A stretch of 49,121 bases of DNA, taken from assembly GCA_910585375.1 (NCBI GenBank), contig CAJUCZ010000014.1, positions 1 to 49,121 on the forward strand, written 5' to 3'. The translations under genes and the position numbers were made by a program. Source of the stretch: an uncultured Alphaproteobacteria bacterium (lineage in GTDB: Bacteria > Pseudomonadota > Alphaproteobacteria > RF32 > CAG-239). Positions within the stretch are counted from its first letter, which is position 1, and the number at the start of each line of letters is the position of its first letter. Below are positions 40,813 through 48,973 of the stretch, in pieces. The notes beneath the pieces were generated by a model. It ran no database searches, was not told where the DNA came from, and saw only the letters and a program-made list of their open reading frames with translations.

Positions 40813-41981
40813 TGAAAAAGATTTATCTGATTGCCGGAGAGCCTTCCGGAGATTTGCTCGGATCGCGCCTGATGCGGGCATTGAAAAAAAAGACCGGCGG
40901 CGATGTGGCTTTTTACGGTGTGGGCGGAGAGACGATGGAAGAAGAAGGCCTGAGGCCTTTGTTTGATATTGCCGATTTGTCGATTATGGGGCTTATGGAA
41001 GTTATTCCGAGTATTCCGAAAGTCTTAAGGCATATTAAAAATACGGTTGAAGATATTTTGCGTGTGCAGCCTGATGTGGTTATTACAATTGACAGCTGGA
41101 GTTTTTCGGCGCGTGTTCATAAAGCCTTGCGCAAGAAGAAAACCGGCATTCCGCAGGTGCATTATGTGGCGCCGCAGGTTTGGGCGTGGAAGAAAAAACG
41201 GGCGCGTACGATGTATAAATATATTGACCGGTTGCTGACGTTGCTGCCGTATGAGCCAAAATATTTTACGCCGTATTATCTGCCGACGGATTTTGTCGGA
41301 CATCCGGTGATTGAGAGCGAGGCTTTGCATGCTGACGGGGCAAAGTTTCGCGAGAAGTTTAAGGTTCCTGCCGACAAAAGGGTTATTTCCGTTCTTCCGG
41401 GATCGCGCAAGACGGAAGTCAGTAAGCTGTTGCCGGTATTTTTTGACGCTGTGCGCGAGTTGTCCAAGCAAAATGATGACCTGTTCTTTGTTATTCCGAC
41501 AGTCAAAACCGTGGCGGAAACGGTTAAGCTTGAGGCAAAAAAGAGCGGGTTGCCGGTTGTGGTGACGGAAACGCAACAAGACCGTTATAATGCTTTTAAG
41601 GCTTCGTCAGCGGCAATTGCGGCTTCCGGTACGGTGGCGCTGGAGTTGGCGATTTTGGATGTGCCGCATGTTGTGGCTTATAAGGTTTCGGCCTTTTCGG
41701 CAATGCTGGCGCGCAAGTTTTTGAAGATACAGTTTGTAAATTTGTCAAATATTCTGCTAGGGCGGGAGATTGTGCCGGAATTGCTGCAGGAGCGCTGCGT
41801 GCCAGGAAATATCCGCAGTTATATCAAAGGGCTGTTGCAAAAAGACGATTTGTATGATAGACAAATGGCCGGTTTTAAAAAAGTCCGCGAGGTGTTGGGG
41901 CTTGGAGAACAGACGCCGAGCGAAAATGCCGCGGACATTGTTTTGCAATTGTGCGAGAAAAAAGTAGATGAGATTTATTGA
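40812..41981 (+). CDS. lpxB: Lipid A disaccharide synthase
   Basis: Condenses lipid X with UDP-diacylglucosamine (GT19 family). 389 residues from the ATG at 40812, with AAGGAGGCG upstream and TAATG coupling to lpxI; an earlier in-frame ATG at 40797 is less likely. Conserved GEPSGDLLGSRLMRAL start, GIPQVHYVAPQVWAWKKKR (in parts), VLPGSRKTEV, and ASGTVALELA. Peripheral inner-membrane enzyme. Overlaps the next gene by 14 nt. Confidence 0.96.
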   Translation: MKKIYLIAGEPSGDLLGSRLMRALKKKTGGDVAFYGVGGETMEEEGLRPLFDIADLSIMGLMEVIPSIPKVLRHIKNTVEDILRVQPDVVITIDSWSFSARVHKALRKKKTGIPQVHYVAPQVWAWKKKRARTMYKYIDRLLTLLPYEPKYFTPYYLPTDFVGHPVIESEALHADGAKFREKFKVPADKRVISVLPGSRKTEVSKLLPVFFDAVRELSKQNDDLFFVIPTVKTVAETVKLEAKKSGLPVVVTETQQDRYNAFKASSAAIAASGTVALELAILDVPHVVAYKVSAFSAMLARKFLKIQFVNLSNILLGREIVPELLQERCVPGNIRSYIKGLLQKDDLYDRQMAGFKKVREVLGLGEQTPSENAADIVLQLCEKKVDEIY

Positions 41982-43467
41982 CATTGTTGATACAACGGTA
42001 CGGGACGGTGAGCAGACCAAGGGCGTATCGTTCAAGCATGAAGAAAAGCTGGTTATTGTCAAACGGCTGCTGGCCGATGTCGGGGTCAGCCGCTGCGAGG
42101 TGGCGAGTGCCAAGGTCAGCAAGGAAGAGCAGATTGCGCTGAGTGCGATTATGGAATGGGCAAAATCCGCCGGTTTTGAAAATGCAGTTGAGGTATTGAG
42201 TTTTACCGATTATAACAAGTCAATCGACTGGTTAAGGCCTACAGGTTGCCGGCGGATTAATCTTTTGACCAAAGGATCGCAGAAACATTGTGAACTACAG
42301 CTTAAAAAAACATTGGACGAGCATTTGGCTGATGTGAGAAATACGGTTGCCTATGCGCAGGATAACGGTTTTGTTTGCAATGTTTATCTGGAAGATTGGT
42401 CAAACGGTATTAGAAACAGTCCCGACTATGTTTGGAAGATGTTGGACTGCTATGCCGGATTGGGGTTTGAACGTATTATCCTGCCGGATACGCTCGGGGT
42501 TTTGAATCCGTTTGAGACGGAAAATTATATCAGAGAAACGGTTCGGCGTTATCCGGAGGCAGAGTTTGAATTTCATCCGCATAATGATTACGGCATGGCA
42601 GCGGCGAATGCGCTGGCGGCGGTCAGAGCCGGTATTAACGGGCTGCATGTGACTGTTAACGGACTGGGCGAGCGTACCGGCAATGTGGATTTGGCGCAGG
42701 CTGCAGCGGCTATTAACGACCATAGCGATGCCGCTTGTAAGATTAATGAGAAAAAACTCAAAGATATCAGCATTCTGGTTGAAACGTTCAGTGGCAAACG
42801 GATTGCCGGCAATATGCCGATTCTGGGCAGCGATGTGTTTACGCAGACGGCGGGGATTCATGCCGACGGTGACAAAAAGGGCAATTTGTATGTGAGCAGT
42901 CTGACGCCTGACAGGTTTGACCGCAACCGTTCTTATGCTTTGGGCAAGCTTTCCGGCAAGGCCAGTTTGGAGATGAATTTGGACAAGCTGCGGATTCATC
43001 TGAATGATGATCAGAAGCAAAAGCTGTTGCAAAAGATTGTCGAACTCGGCGATTTGAAAAAGAACGTGACGGTGGAAGACCTGCCTTTTCTGGTGGCGGA
43101 TATGCTGGGCGGACAGCGGTATAAGCTGTTTCGGGTGACAAACTGCGTGGTGACGACAACAATGCAGATGAAGCCGAGTGCCAATATTCAGGTGGAATGC
43201 CGCGGCGAGGTTTTTGAAGAAACAGCGCAAGGTTCCGGCGGGTATGATGCCTTTATGAATGCACTGCGCAAGCTGGCGCCGAAAATGAATGTGGAAATTC
43301 CGAAACTGATGGACTTTGAGATTACCATTCCGCCCGGCGGCAGCTCAAATTCGCTGGTGGAGGCCACCATTAAATGGGATAACGGGATGGTAACGCATGC
43401 GGTTTCTTCCGATCAGGTTAAGGCGGCAATTAAGGCGACGGAACGGGTTTTGAATCTGGTTTTGTAA
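41968..43467 (+). CDS. 2-isopropylmalate synthase / citramalate synthase family
   Basis: 499 residues. HMGL-like TIM barrel with the start motif DTTVRDGEQT (8-17), the metal-binding HPHND near 200, and TVNGLGERTGNVDLA following, all landmarks of LeuA/CimA enzymes that join acetyl-CoA to a 2-oxoacid. Residues from about 380 form the LeuA dimer (allosteric) domain, with GGSSNSLVEATIKW. The stretch after the motif (GVSF--EEKL-I-KRLL, CEVASAKVS) is closest in style to the Bacteroidetes-type isopropylmalate synthase. No other leu genes are near; it overlaps lpxB by 14 nt and so sits in the lipid A operon. Leucine versus isoleucine branch cannot be decided. Confidence 0.88.
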   Translation: MRFIDIVDTTVRDGEQTKGVSFKHEEKLVIVKRLLADVGVSRCEVASAKVSKEEQIALSAIMEWAKSAGFENAVEVLSFTDYNKSIDWLRPTGCRRINLLTKGSQKHCELQLKKTLDEHLADVRNTVAYAQDNGFVCNVYLEDWSNGIRNSPDYVWKMLDCYAGLGFERIILPDTLGVLNPFETENYIRETVRRYPEAEFEFHPHNDYGMAAANALAAVRAGINGLHVTVNGLGERTGNVDLAQAAAAINDHSDAACKINEKKLKDISILVETFSGKRIAGNMPILGSDVFTQTAGIHADGDKKGNLYVSSLTPDRFDRNRSYALGKLSGKASLEMNLDKLRIHLNDDQKQKLLQKIVELGDLKKNVTVEDLPFLVADMLGGQRYKLFRVTNCVVTTTMQMKPSANIQVECRGEVFEETAQGSGGYDAFMNALRKLAPKMNVEIPKLMDFEITIPPGGSSNSLVEATIKWDNGMVTHAVSSDQVKAAIKATERVLNLVL

Positions 43468-43468
43468 G

Positions 43469-43508
43469 AAAATATCCGGTATTAATTGCAATATCGGATA
43501 TTTTTTTT
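43469..43508 (+). terminator. Terminator of the lpxI-lpxB operon
   Basis: AAATATCCGGTATT pairs with AATATCGGATATTT (one mismatch) and is followed by a T run. Confidence 0.9.
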
Positions 43509-43539
43509 AGAAAAATTGCATTTTCCGAAATAAAAGATA

Positions 43540-43568
43540 TTGACAAAAAAGTCAGAATCGGGTATAAC
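43540..43568 (+). promoter_or_regulatory. Promoter of the 43611 orphan
   Basis: TTGACA, 17 bp, TATAAC; leader of about 35 nt. Confidence 0.85.
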
Positions 43569-43610
43569 GGAACAGTTAATTAGCCACTATTATAAAAATA
43601 ATTATAGATT

Positions 43611-44030
43611 ATGGATACAAGAATCAAAACAGCTTGGAATATGGATGATGCAATTTGTCTGCTCCAGGAATTAGGAATTAAGTTTTTGTATCTGCTGCCG
43701 GTATGTGCCAAGCATATTGCCGATTTGCAGAAAACAGAGGACATGTTTAATACAAAAATGCGCGTCCCCTGTTGGGCCATCACTACGGTTGATAATCAAA
43801 AAAAATATCTTCGTATGGATAATGCGGAGTTTATTCCTGAAAAAGTAATCAACAGAGTGAATTTAATCTTACCGGAACAAGGTGTTCTGAGTGAAGTAAA
43901 AAATGGACTTTCTTTCAGGATATTAAAAGAAGAGAGTACCGGAAAATATTATTGGCAGGATGTATCCTACGAAAATATAGGCGGACGTTTTTGGGAAAGC
44001 ATGGTTCTTCCCCGCGTTCAGGTAGGATAA
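43611..44030 (+). CDS. Orphan protein, 139 aa, unknown (cassette 1)
   Basis: Soluble, no signal peptide. N-terminal helix followed by strand-rich sequence; three Cys (CLLQ, VCAK, PCWA). No family recognised. The ATG follows CTATTATAAAAATAATTATAGATT with no Shine-Dalgarno. It has a strong promoter of its own and a weak hairpin after the stop (CCTC-ATAA-GAGG plus T run, 44040-44063). Confidence 0.62.
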   Translation: MDTRIKTAWNMDDAICLLQELGIKFLYLLPVCAKHIADLQKTEDMFNTKMRVPCWAITTVDNQKKYLRMDNAEFIPEKVINRVNLILPEQGVLSEVKNGLSFRILKEESTGKYYWQDVSYENIGGRFWESMVLPRVQVG

Positions 44031-44078
44031 AAGACATATCCCTCATAAGAGGAGATTTTTTTAATTAAACAGAGAAAT

Positions 44079-44113
44079 AAAACTGTCTGGCCGTGAGGTT
44101 AGGCAGTTTTTTT
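44079..44113 (+). terminator. Terminator between cassettes 1 and 2
   Basis: AAACTGTCT and AGGCAGTTT pair (one G-U) with a T run after. Confidence 0.75.
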
Positions 44114-44118
44114 GTGTC

Positions 44119-44146
44119 TTGACAAGAGAATTTGACAAGTTAAAAT
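44119..44146 (+). promoter_or_regulatory. Promoter of the 44190 orphan
   Basis: TTGACA, 16 bp, TAAAAT, directly after the preceding terminator. Confidence 0.7.
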
Positions 44147-44189
44147 TACCGCCGGAATTTTTAGTTATTAATTTTTATTATTATAAGTT

Positions 44190-44687
44190 ATGAAAAATCA
44201 AGAATTATGTGATTGGGTGTACAACGTTGCGGAGACGTTTGATGTATCGACCCCGAAAGACGGTTTGGTTATGTACAGCATCAGCTTTTTGAAAAATGAT
44301 GAGAACAAACGAAAAGCTTTGGATTTTGTTGCCTATTATGACGGCAAGATGCTTTTGGAACAAACAAAATGCGGTGAGACCTTGGAGGCTTTGGGCTTTT
44401 TTGACGATCCTGAAAAGTTTGAAACGCAAATGCGGGATGAAGTTTGGCGGATTTTTCTGGAAAGGGGAATTGCTGCGGCATCCGGTAATGTTACGGTGTT
44501 TGCGGACGGAGCGGATATGCGGGGAAAATTTGTGGATGTTTGCGTGAAAGCGCTGTTGGCAAATGATCTGATCACGACAATAAATGATTTTGACAAATTT
44601 GATTTTATTGAAGAAAAAATTGAGCTGAAACATCGGGGCGTGAAGGTTGACGAGTATGCACGGAAGATGAAAAACAGGTGTTTATAA
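44190..44687 (+). CDS. Orphan protein, 165 aa, unknown (cassette 2)
   Basis: Acidic N-terminal two thirds and a basic end (HRGVKVDEYARKMKNR). No signal peptide or known motif; mixed helix/strand. The leader TTATTAATTTTTATTATTATAAGTT carries the TTATTA word and no Shine-Dalgarno. The stop is followed by a T-rich run without a clear hairpin. Confidence 0.62.
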   Translation: MKNQELCDWVYNVAETFDVSTPKDGLVMYSISFLKNDENKRKALDFVAYYDGKMLLEQTKCGETLEALGFFDDPEKFETQMRDEVWRIFLERGIAAASGNVTVFADGADMRGKFVDVCVKALLANDLITTINDFDKFDFIEEKIELKHRGVKVDEYARKMKNRCL

Positions 44688-44715
44688 AAAAAGTGATTTT
44701 TTTGCAGAAAATATA

Positions 44716-44744
44716 TTGACATTTTGGAAATTTTGTCATATAGT
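44716..44744 (+). promoter_or_regulatory. Promoter of the 44817 orphan
   Basis: TTGACA, 17 bp, TATAGT: near-consensus. Confidence 0.88.
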
Positions 44745-44816
44745 GGTTTCTGTTAAGAGAATTAAAAAGATATTATTAATTTTGTCCCAACAGGGGCGCT
44801 AAAAAAATAAAAGATT

Positions 44817-45236
44817 ATGAATACACAAGTTTCTTCTCAGAGTGCAAAAAATTCAGTAGTGAACAATGCAATGGTTTTGAAAGCTCCGGTTGCCGGTGCT
44901 GTTCCCGTTGTTGTCGTAAGATATTCAGGACAGGTAAATTTATATGAATTTCATCGTCCGAATGTTACGGCGGTCATTCCAGCCTGGAAATGTCCTGACG
45001 GAAGTGTGATTGCTGTTAAGGACGGCAAGCCTGTTACAATAGGGAATGCAGTCTGGGATTTGCATTCCGGAAGCAATTTCCGTTATGGCGATGGGTGTCA
45101 GGTATTGTTAACCCGCGGCTTGTACGGAAAAAGAGAGTTGTTTTTTGTTTCCGGTAAGGAAGCGGATAAGCCCTATATGCAGGTGAATCCCGCTTTCATT
45201 AAGGAAGTAAAGAAAAAGAACTGGTGGGGGATATAA
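44817..45236 (+). CDS. Orphan protein, 139 aa, unknown (cassette 3)
   Basis: Ser/Asn-rich start, then strand-rich sequence with repeated Val runs (VPVVVVRY) and Gly turns; ends in a basic KKKNWWGI. No signal peptide. The leader, about 65 nt, contains TATTATTAATTTTG and ends AAAAAAATAAAAGATT before the ATG; no Shine-Dalgarno. Own promoter and terminator. Confidence 0.62.
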   Translation: MNTQVSSQSAKNSVVNNAMVLKAPVAGAVPVVVVRYSGQVNLYEFHRPNVTAVIPAWKCPDGSVIAVKDGKPVTIGNAVWDLHSGSNFRYGDGCQVLLTRGLYGKRELFFVSGKEADKPYMQVNPAFIKEVKKKNWWGI

Positions 45237-45260
45237 TCTCATCACTTCTTCAAAAAAATC

Positions 45261-45292
45261 AAAAAGTTGTCGTTTTACGGCAACTTTTTTTT
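45261..45292 (+). terminator. Terminator of cassette 3
   Basis: AAAAGTTG-CG and CG-CAACTTTT pair around TTTTA and end in eight T. Confidence 0.88.
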
Positions 45293-45314
45293 GTGAAACT
45301 TATTATTATTGAGT

Positions 45315-45716
45315 ATGAACATATTATTGATGAACAATGCTCAGGCGGCGGAAGCTTTTGCCGCAAAGGGCTTTACGGTTGAGAAAGAAAAAGTGTTTCC
45401 GGTAATGCTGGCCAGAACGGGGATTAAGAACAAAACAAACCTTTGTCTGGTCTGCTGGAAGATAAAAGGCAACAATCCGGCCTTATTGCGGGCTGATACG
45501 GCCGAACTTATCTGTAAGCCGTTTTATTCTTTCTGCCGCGACATTAAGGCTTTTGAGGGTTTTTTGTTTGAGGACGGAACCTATTTGAACTTGAGCCGGT
45601 ATTCTCTGGAAGAAGGGAGTATCGAGTTTGATTTGGGCCGGAATGTCAAGGTGGTTTATCGGCGGATTATTGATGCCGATGATGTGTTGATGTATGAAGA
45701 AATTGTCAAATCTTAG
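45315..45716 (+). CDS. Orphan protein, 133 aa, unknown (cassette 4)
   Basis: I use the ATG at 45315; a TTG two codons earlier is unlikely. Soluble protein with a Cys-containing middle (NLCLVCWKIKG, ELICKPFYSFCRD), then strand-rich. No signal peptide. The leader TTATTATTATTGAGT follows the upstream terminator by only 20 nt, so no separate promoter fits and the gene may depend on readthrough. No Shine-Dalgarno. Confidence 0.62.
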   Translation: MNILLMNNAQAAEAFAAKGFTVEKEKVFPVMLARTGIKNKTNLCLVCWKIKGNNPALLRADTAELICKPFYSFCRDIKAFEGFLFEDGTYLNLSRYSLEEGSIEFDLGRNVKVVYRRIIDADDVLMYEEIVKS

Positions 45717-45733
45717 GATTTGACAATTTTTTT
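45700..45733 (+). terminator. Terminator overlapping the end of cassette 4
   Basis: AAATTGTCAAATC pairs with GATTTGACAATTT; the loop is TTAG and contains the gene's TAG stop codon. A T run follows. Confidence 0.93.
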
Positions 45734-45772
45734 GTTTAATATGGCAAAAGGAGCTTGCTTTTTTCTGATGAT

Positions 45773-45778
45773 TATAAT
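45773..45778 (+). promoter_or_regulatory. Possible -10 box of the 45837 orphan
   Basis: TATAAT with no good -35 at normal spacing; the closest is GAGCTT with 16 bp. Confidence 0.45.
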
Positions 45779-45836
45779 ATTCTGAAGACCATTGGAATAT
45801 GTATCTGTTTATTATTAATCTTAAAAAATAAAAATC

Positions 45837-46208
45837 ATGAAAACATTGATAAATGAAGCAATGGTGATGGAGCTGTTGGCAAAGAAAGGTGAAAGCGCGC
45901 ATTATTATAACGTTAATCCCGGTATTTTGACTGCTCCGGCTTCGGAAAGAAAAGTTCCTGTTTGGTATGTTTTGGCCGAAAGCGGCAGGGAAATTTATTA
46001 TAAATTCCGTAGCGGTGAAATCATTGAGTTTCCGGATGCCGGCGATTTTTCGGTTCTGAACCAAAAAGGAATGAAAATTGAATTTCCTGACGGGGAGAAA
46101 TTCAGATTATGTGCCTATGAGCTGGTATATAAAAAGAGCTTTGAACCGGATACGGGAAAAATGTGCAACTGGATTTTTCCTCCGTTAAAAGTGTATGATG
46201 ATTTTTAG
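45837..46208 (+). CDS. Orphan protein, 123 aa, unknown (cassette 5)
   Basis: Soluble, strand-rich protein with two similar hairpins (EIIEFPDAGDFS and KIEFPDGEKFR). No signal peptide. The leader TTATTAATCTTAAAAAATAAAAATC has the TTATTA word and no Shine-Dalgarno. The terminator at 46221 follows and also serves the convergent minus-strand gene. Confidence 0.62.
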   Translation: MKTLINEAMVMELLAKKGESAHYYNVNPGILTAPASERKVPVWYVLAESGREIYYKFRSGEIIEFPDAGDFSVLNQKGMKIEFPDGEKFRLCAYELVYKKSFEPDTGKMCNWIFPPLKVYDDF

Positions 46209-46220
46209 TAATCTTTATTA

Positions 46221-46251
46221 AAAAAAGGCTGTCATTTTGTGGCAGCCTTTT
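46221..46251. terminator. Bidirectional terminator
   Basis: AAAAGGCTG-C and G-CAGCCTTTT stem between cassette 5 and the convergent Cys-rich gene. Confidence 0.85.
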
Positions 46252-46254
46252 GTG

Positions 46255-46653
46255 TTATTGTTGTTCCTGATTGTATTGGTAAGTGTCAATCTCATCCAAT
46301 AGTTCTATAAGACTGACTCCATTTTTATCGGTATCTAAAATGTCGTTAGGAGCTTCTTCATCTTTGTTCTTTTTGTTGCGGCACAGGTTGTAATAACCAC
46401 AGCCGCGTGCCGGACAATGAACCAGAATCTGCCCTTCCGGACAAGATGTCGTGGTGATGCTGTAAGGTTTGGGACAGCTGGAAGAGCAGCTTGTTTTGAT
46501 GTTTGTCGGATTGTCCGTACCCGCAATGGTGTCATTGCCGGTTTTGTAAGGGTTGTTTCCTCCGTCCCAGTCGACAATGCTTTTGACTTCGGCATGAAGC
46601 GGCGCAGAAAGCAGGATTAAAGAGCAAAAAAGAGCCAATGTGATTTTTTTCAT
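46255..46653 (-). CDS. Secreted cysteine-rich small protein
   Basis: 132 residues. Signal peptide 1-21 (LLSAPLHA-EV). A Cys-rich centre (CSSSCPKPY, SCPEGQ, HCPARGCGYYNLC) with eight Cys suggests disulfides or a metal site. The acidic end (DTDKNGVSLIEL) looks like a single EF-hand-type loop but lacks a full set of ligands. GAGGAAAAATT gives a normal ribosome site, unlike the neighbouring cassettes. Divergent from comEC. It recalls the Cys-rich secreted proteins at the window ends in style but not in sequence. Confidence 0.75.
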   Translation of the reverse strand: MKKITLALFCSLILLSAPLHAEVKSIVDWDGGNNPYKTGNDTIAGTDNPTNIKTSCSSSCPKPYSITTTSCPEGQILVHCPARGCGYYNLCRNKKNKDEEAPNDILDTDKNGVSLIELLDEIDTYQYNQEQQ

Positions 46654-46735
46654 AATTTTTCCTCGTTAAATATCTTTTATTTTGATGATGACACAAAAAG
46701 ATTAATATATTACAAATAAAGCGAAAGGGAAAATC

Positions 46736-48796
46736 ATGTTGCAACATCGTCAAAATTACTGGGTTGAAAACCTGACGGAAGAACAGAGCCGCTGGTTTTT
46801 GTGGACGCCGGTTTTGTTTGCGCTCGGAATCGGGCTGTATTTTGCATTGCCTTATGAGCCGTCAAAATGGTGGTCACTCGCAGTATTTGAACTGATTTTG
46901 CTTTGGGCATGGATTTGGCGGTTCAAATCCGGGCGGTTGTGGTTTTTGCTTGGTCTTGCCTTGGCAGTTCTGGGATTCATCAATATTCAGATGAAGACTT
47001 TATATTTGGCGCGCCAGCCGGTGATTGCCAAAGAACGGACAGATTATATCCGCGGGCAGATTGTGCGGTTGGAACATAATATGAAAGGCAAACCTCGTTT
47101 GGTGCTGGATCATATCAAAAATTTTGACGGCGCGGAAATTGCGGGGCCGGTTAAGATTACTCTACGGGACAAGACGCAGAAATGGAAGGCCGGGCAATGT
47201 GTGGAAACCGTAGCGAAGATTATGCCTTTGCCCAAGCCGGCTATTGTCGGCGGGTATCAGTTTGACCGCAAGGCCTTTTATGCCGGCATCAAAGGAAATG
47301 GTTATGCCTTGGCTTCGGTTCAGCCGCTGGATTGCGAAGAAAAAGCAGGAATCGGTTTATGGTTTGACAGTCGGATTAATGACATCAGGCAAAAAATGGT
47401 TGCTCATGTCAAGGCTGTTTTGCCCGGAGACGAGGCCGGAATTACGGCGGCGATTATGGCCGGTGACCGTTCAGGAATACGACAACGGATTACCAATGAT
47501 TATCGCGATGCCGGGCTGGCGCATTTTCTTTCAATCTCCGGTTTGCACATGAGTATGCTGGCGGGGCTGATGTTCTTTTTTATCCGTCTGGTTGCGGCTA
47601 TGATTCCGCCGTTGGCTCTGCGTTATGATGCCAAAAAGATTTCGGCGGTTTTTGCTATCTTTCTCAGTGCGTTTTATTTGTTGATTTCCGGAGCGGAAGT
47701 GCCGACGCAGAGGGCTTTTATTATGACCTTTATTGTGTTGCTTGGTGTTTTGTTTGACCGGCGGGCAATTTCTATGCGGACGATAGCGCTGGCGGCGTTG
47801 CTGGTTTTGGTGATTTCTCCGCAGGCGCTTATCGGAGCCAGTTTTCAGATGTCTTTTGCCGCGGTTGTGGCTTTGATTGCATTTTATGAAAAATATGCCG
47901 GCCGTTTGAATCGTTTTTTGCGAGGGGACGGTTGCCGTCAACAGGGCAGGGTGGTGGCTATTGTAAAGCTGGTTTGGGTTTATATTGCCGGAATTGTGGT
48001 GTCTGATTTGGTGGCAAGCCTGGCAACACTGCCGTTTGCGGTTTATCATTTTAACCGGATTGCCGTTTATACCACAGCCGGAAATTTTTTGGCCGGGCCG
48101 GTTATCGGTTTGGTGATTATGCCTTTTATGCTGCTTTCCATGTTGTTGATGCCGTTTGGCTTGGATGTCTGGACTTTGAAAGTTACCGGTTGGGGTGTGG
48201 AACTGGTTAATGAAATTACTGCATGGGTTGCTTCGTGGCCAAGTGCCGGATATCAGGTTTTGTCAATGCCGTTGTGGGGGTTGTTGTTGATTGTTTTGGG
48301 CGGATTATGGTTGTGCCTGTGGGAAAGAAATTGGCGAAAATGGGGCTGGATTGGCATTGTCTGCGGCGGGTTGAGCATTTTTGCGACTAAAGTACCAGAT
48401 ATGATGATTAATGCCGATGCCGATTTGATGGCAGTGAAAGACAAGCTGGGTGAACTGGTGATTTTGCCTAGCCGCGGAAATTATTTTGACAAGCAAATTT
48501 GGCTGGAGCGGACGGCTTCTCATAAACCGGATGAAGAAACTTATGAAAAACTTAAAGAAATATATAAAGGGGAAGCAAAAGATTCCGGTTGGATTGATTT
48601 GGTGTGTGATAAAGAGAGCTGCGTCTATCGCTCCCGTGTAAAGTATGTAAAAAACAAAGGACTGGAGATTGATGGTAAAAAATTTGATGTTCCGTCTTCT
48701 TTGGGTGCAGCGTTATATTTTAACGAAGGCGATATCAGGGTAAAGACAATCCGTGAGTTTATCGGATGCAGAAAGTGGAATTGTTCCGGAAAATAG
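46736..48796 (+). CDS. comEC: ComEC/Rec2-family DNA uptake channel
   Basis: 686-residue membrane protein. An N-terminal pair of helices and a DUF4131-like extracytoplasmic domain (about 20-200) are followed by the competence domain with GDRSGI and LAHFLSISGLHMSML, its signature, and about eight more helices. The C-terminal metallo-beta-lactamase domain present in many ComEC proteins is missing; residues 560-686 instead form a small soluble tail. Presumed to move single-stranded DNA across the inner membrane; no other competence gene is in the window. AAAGGGAAAATC precedes the ATG. Confidence 0.9.
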   Translation: MLQHRQNYWVENLTEEQSRWFLWTPVLFALGIGLYFALPYEPSKWWSLAVFELILLWAWIWRFKSGRLWFLLGLALAVLGFINIQMKTLYLARQPVIAKERTDYIRGQIVRLEHNMKGKPRLVLDHIKNFDGAEIAGPVKITLRDKTQKWKAGQCVETVAKIMPLPKPAIVGGYQFDRKAFYAGIKGNGYALASVQPLDCEEKAGIGLWFDSRINDIRQKMVAHVKAVLPGDEAGITAAIMAGDRSGIRQRITNDYRDAGLAHFLSISGLHMSMLAGLMFFFIRLVAAMIPPLALRYDAKKISAVFAIFLSAFYLLISGAEVPTQRAFIMTFIVLLGVLFDRRAISMRTIALAALLVLVISPQALIGASFQMSFAAVVALIAFYEKYAGRLNRFLRGDGCRQQGRVVAIVKLVWVYIAGIVVSDLVASLATLPFAVYHFNRIAVYTTAGNFLAGPVIGLVIMPFMLLSMLLMPFGLDVWTLKVTGWGVELVNEITAWVASWPSAGYQVLSMPLWGLLLIVLGGLWLCLWERNWRKWGWIGIVCGGLSIFATKVPDMMINADADLMAVKDKLGELVILPSRGNYFDKQIWLERTASHKPDEETYEKLKEIYKGEAKDSGWIDLVCDKESCVYRSRVKYVKNKGLEIDGKKFDVPSSLGAALYFNEGDIRVKTIREFIGCRKWNCSGK

Positions 48797-48828
48797 TTGG
48801 GAAATGATGTAAAAATGTCAATTTTTAG

Positions 48829-48856
48829 CTCTGCGGTCGGAAGCAGGGTTTTTTTT
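48829..48856 (+). terminator. Terminator of comEC
   Basis: CTCTGC and GCAGGG pair (one G-U) around GGTCGGA; T run follows. Confidence 0.75.
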
Positions 48857-48906
48857 ATCGGTAAAATTAAATTAGCCAAAATTCCCATTCAACTTTTCAT
48901 GAGTGC

Positions 48907-48935
48907 TTGACATTGGTGTTTCTTTATGGTATAGT
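48907..48935 (+). promoter_or_regulatory. Promoter of the terminal Cys-rich gene
   Basis: TTGACA, 17 bp, TATAGT: near-consensus. The leader is about 32 nt. Confidence 0.9.
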
Positions 48936-48973
48936 GGTCTTAGTATTGGTACTTTTTAGGGAGGAGACCGAAA

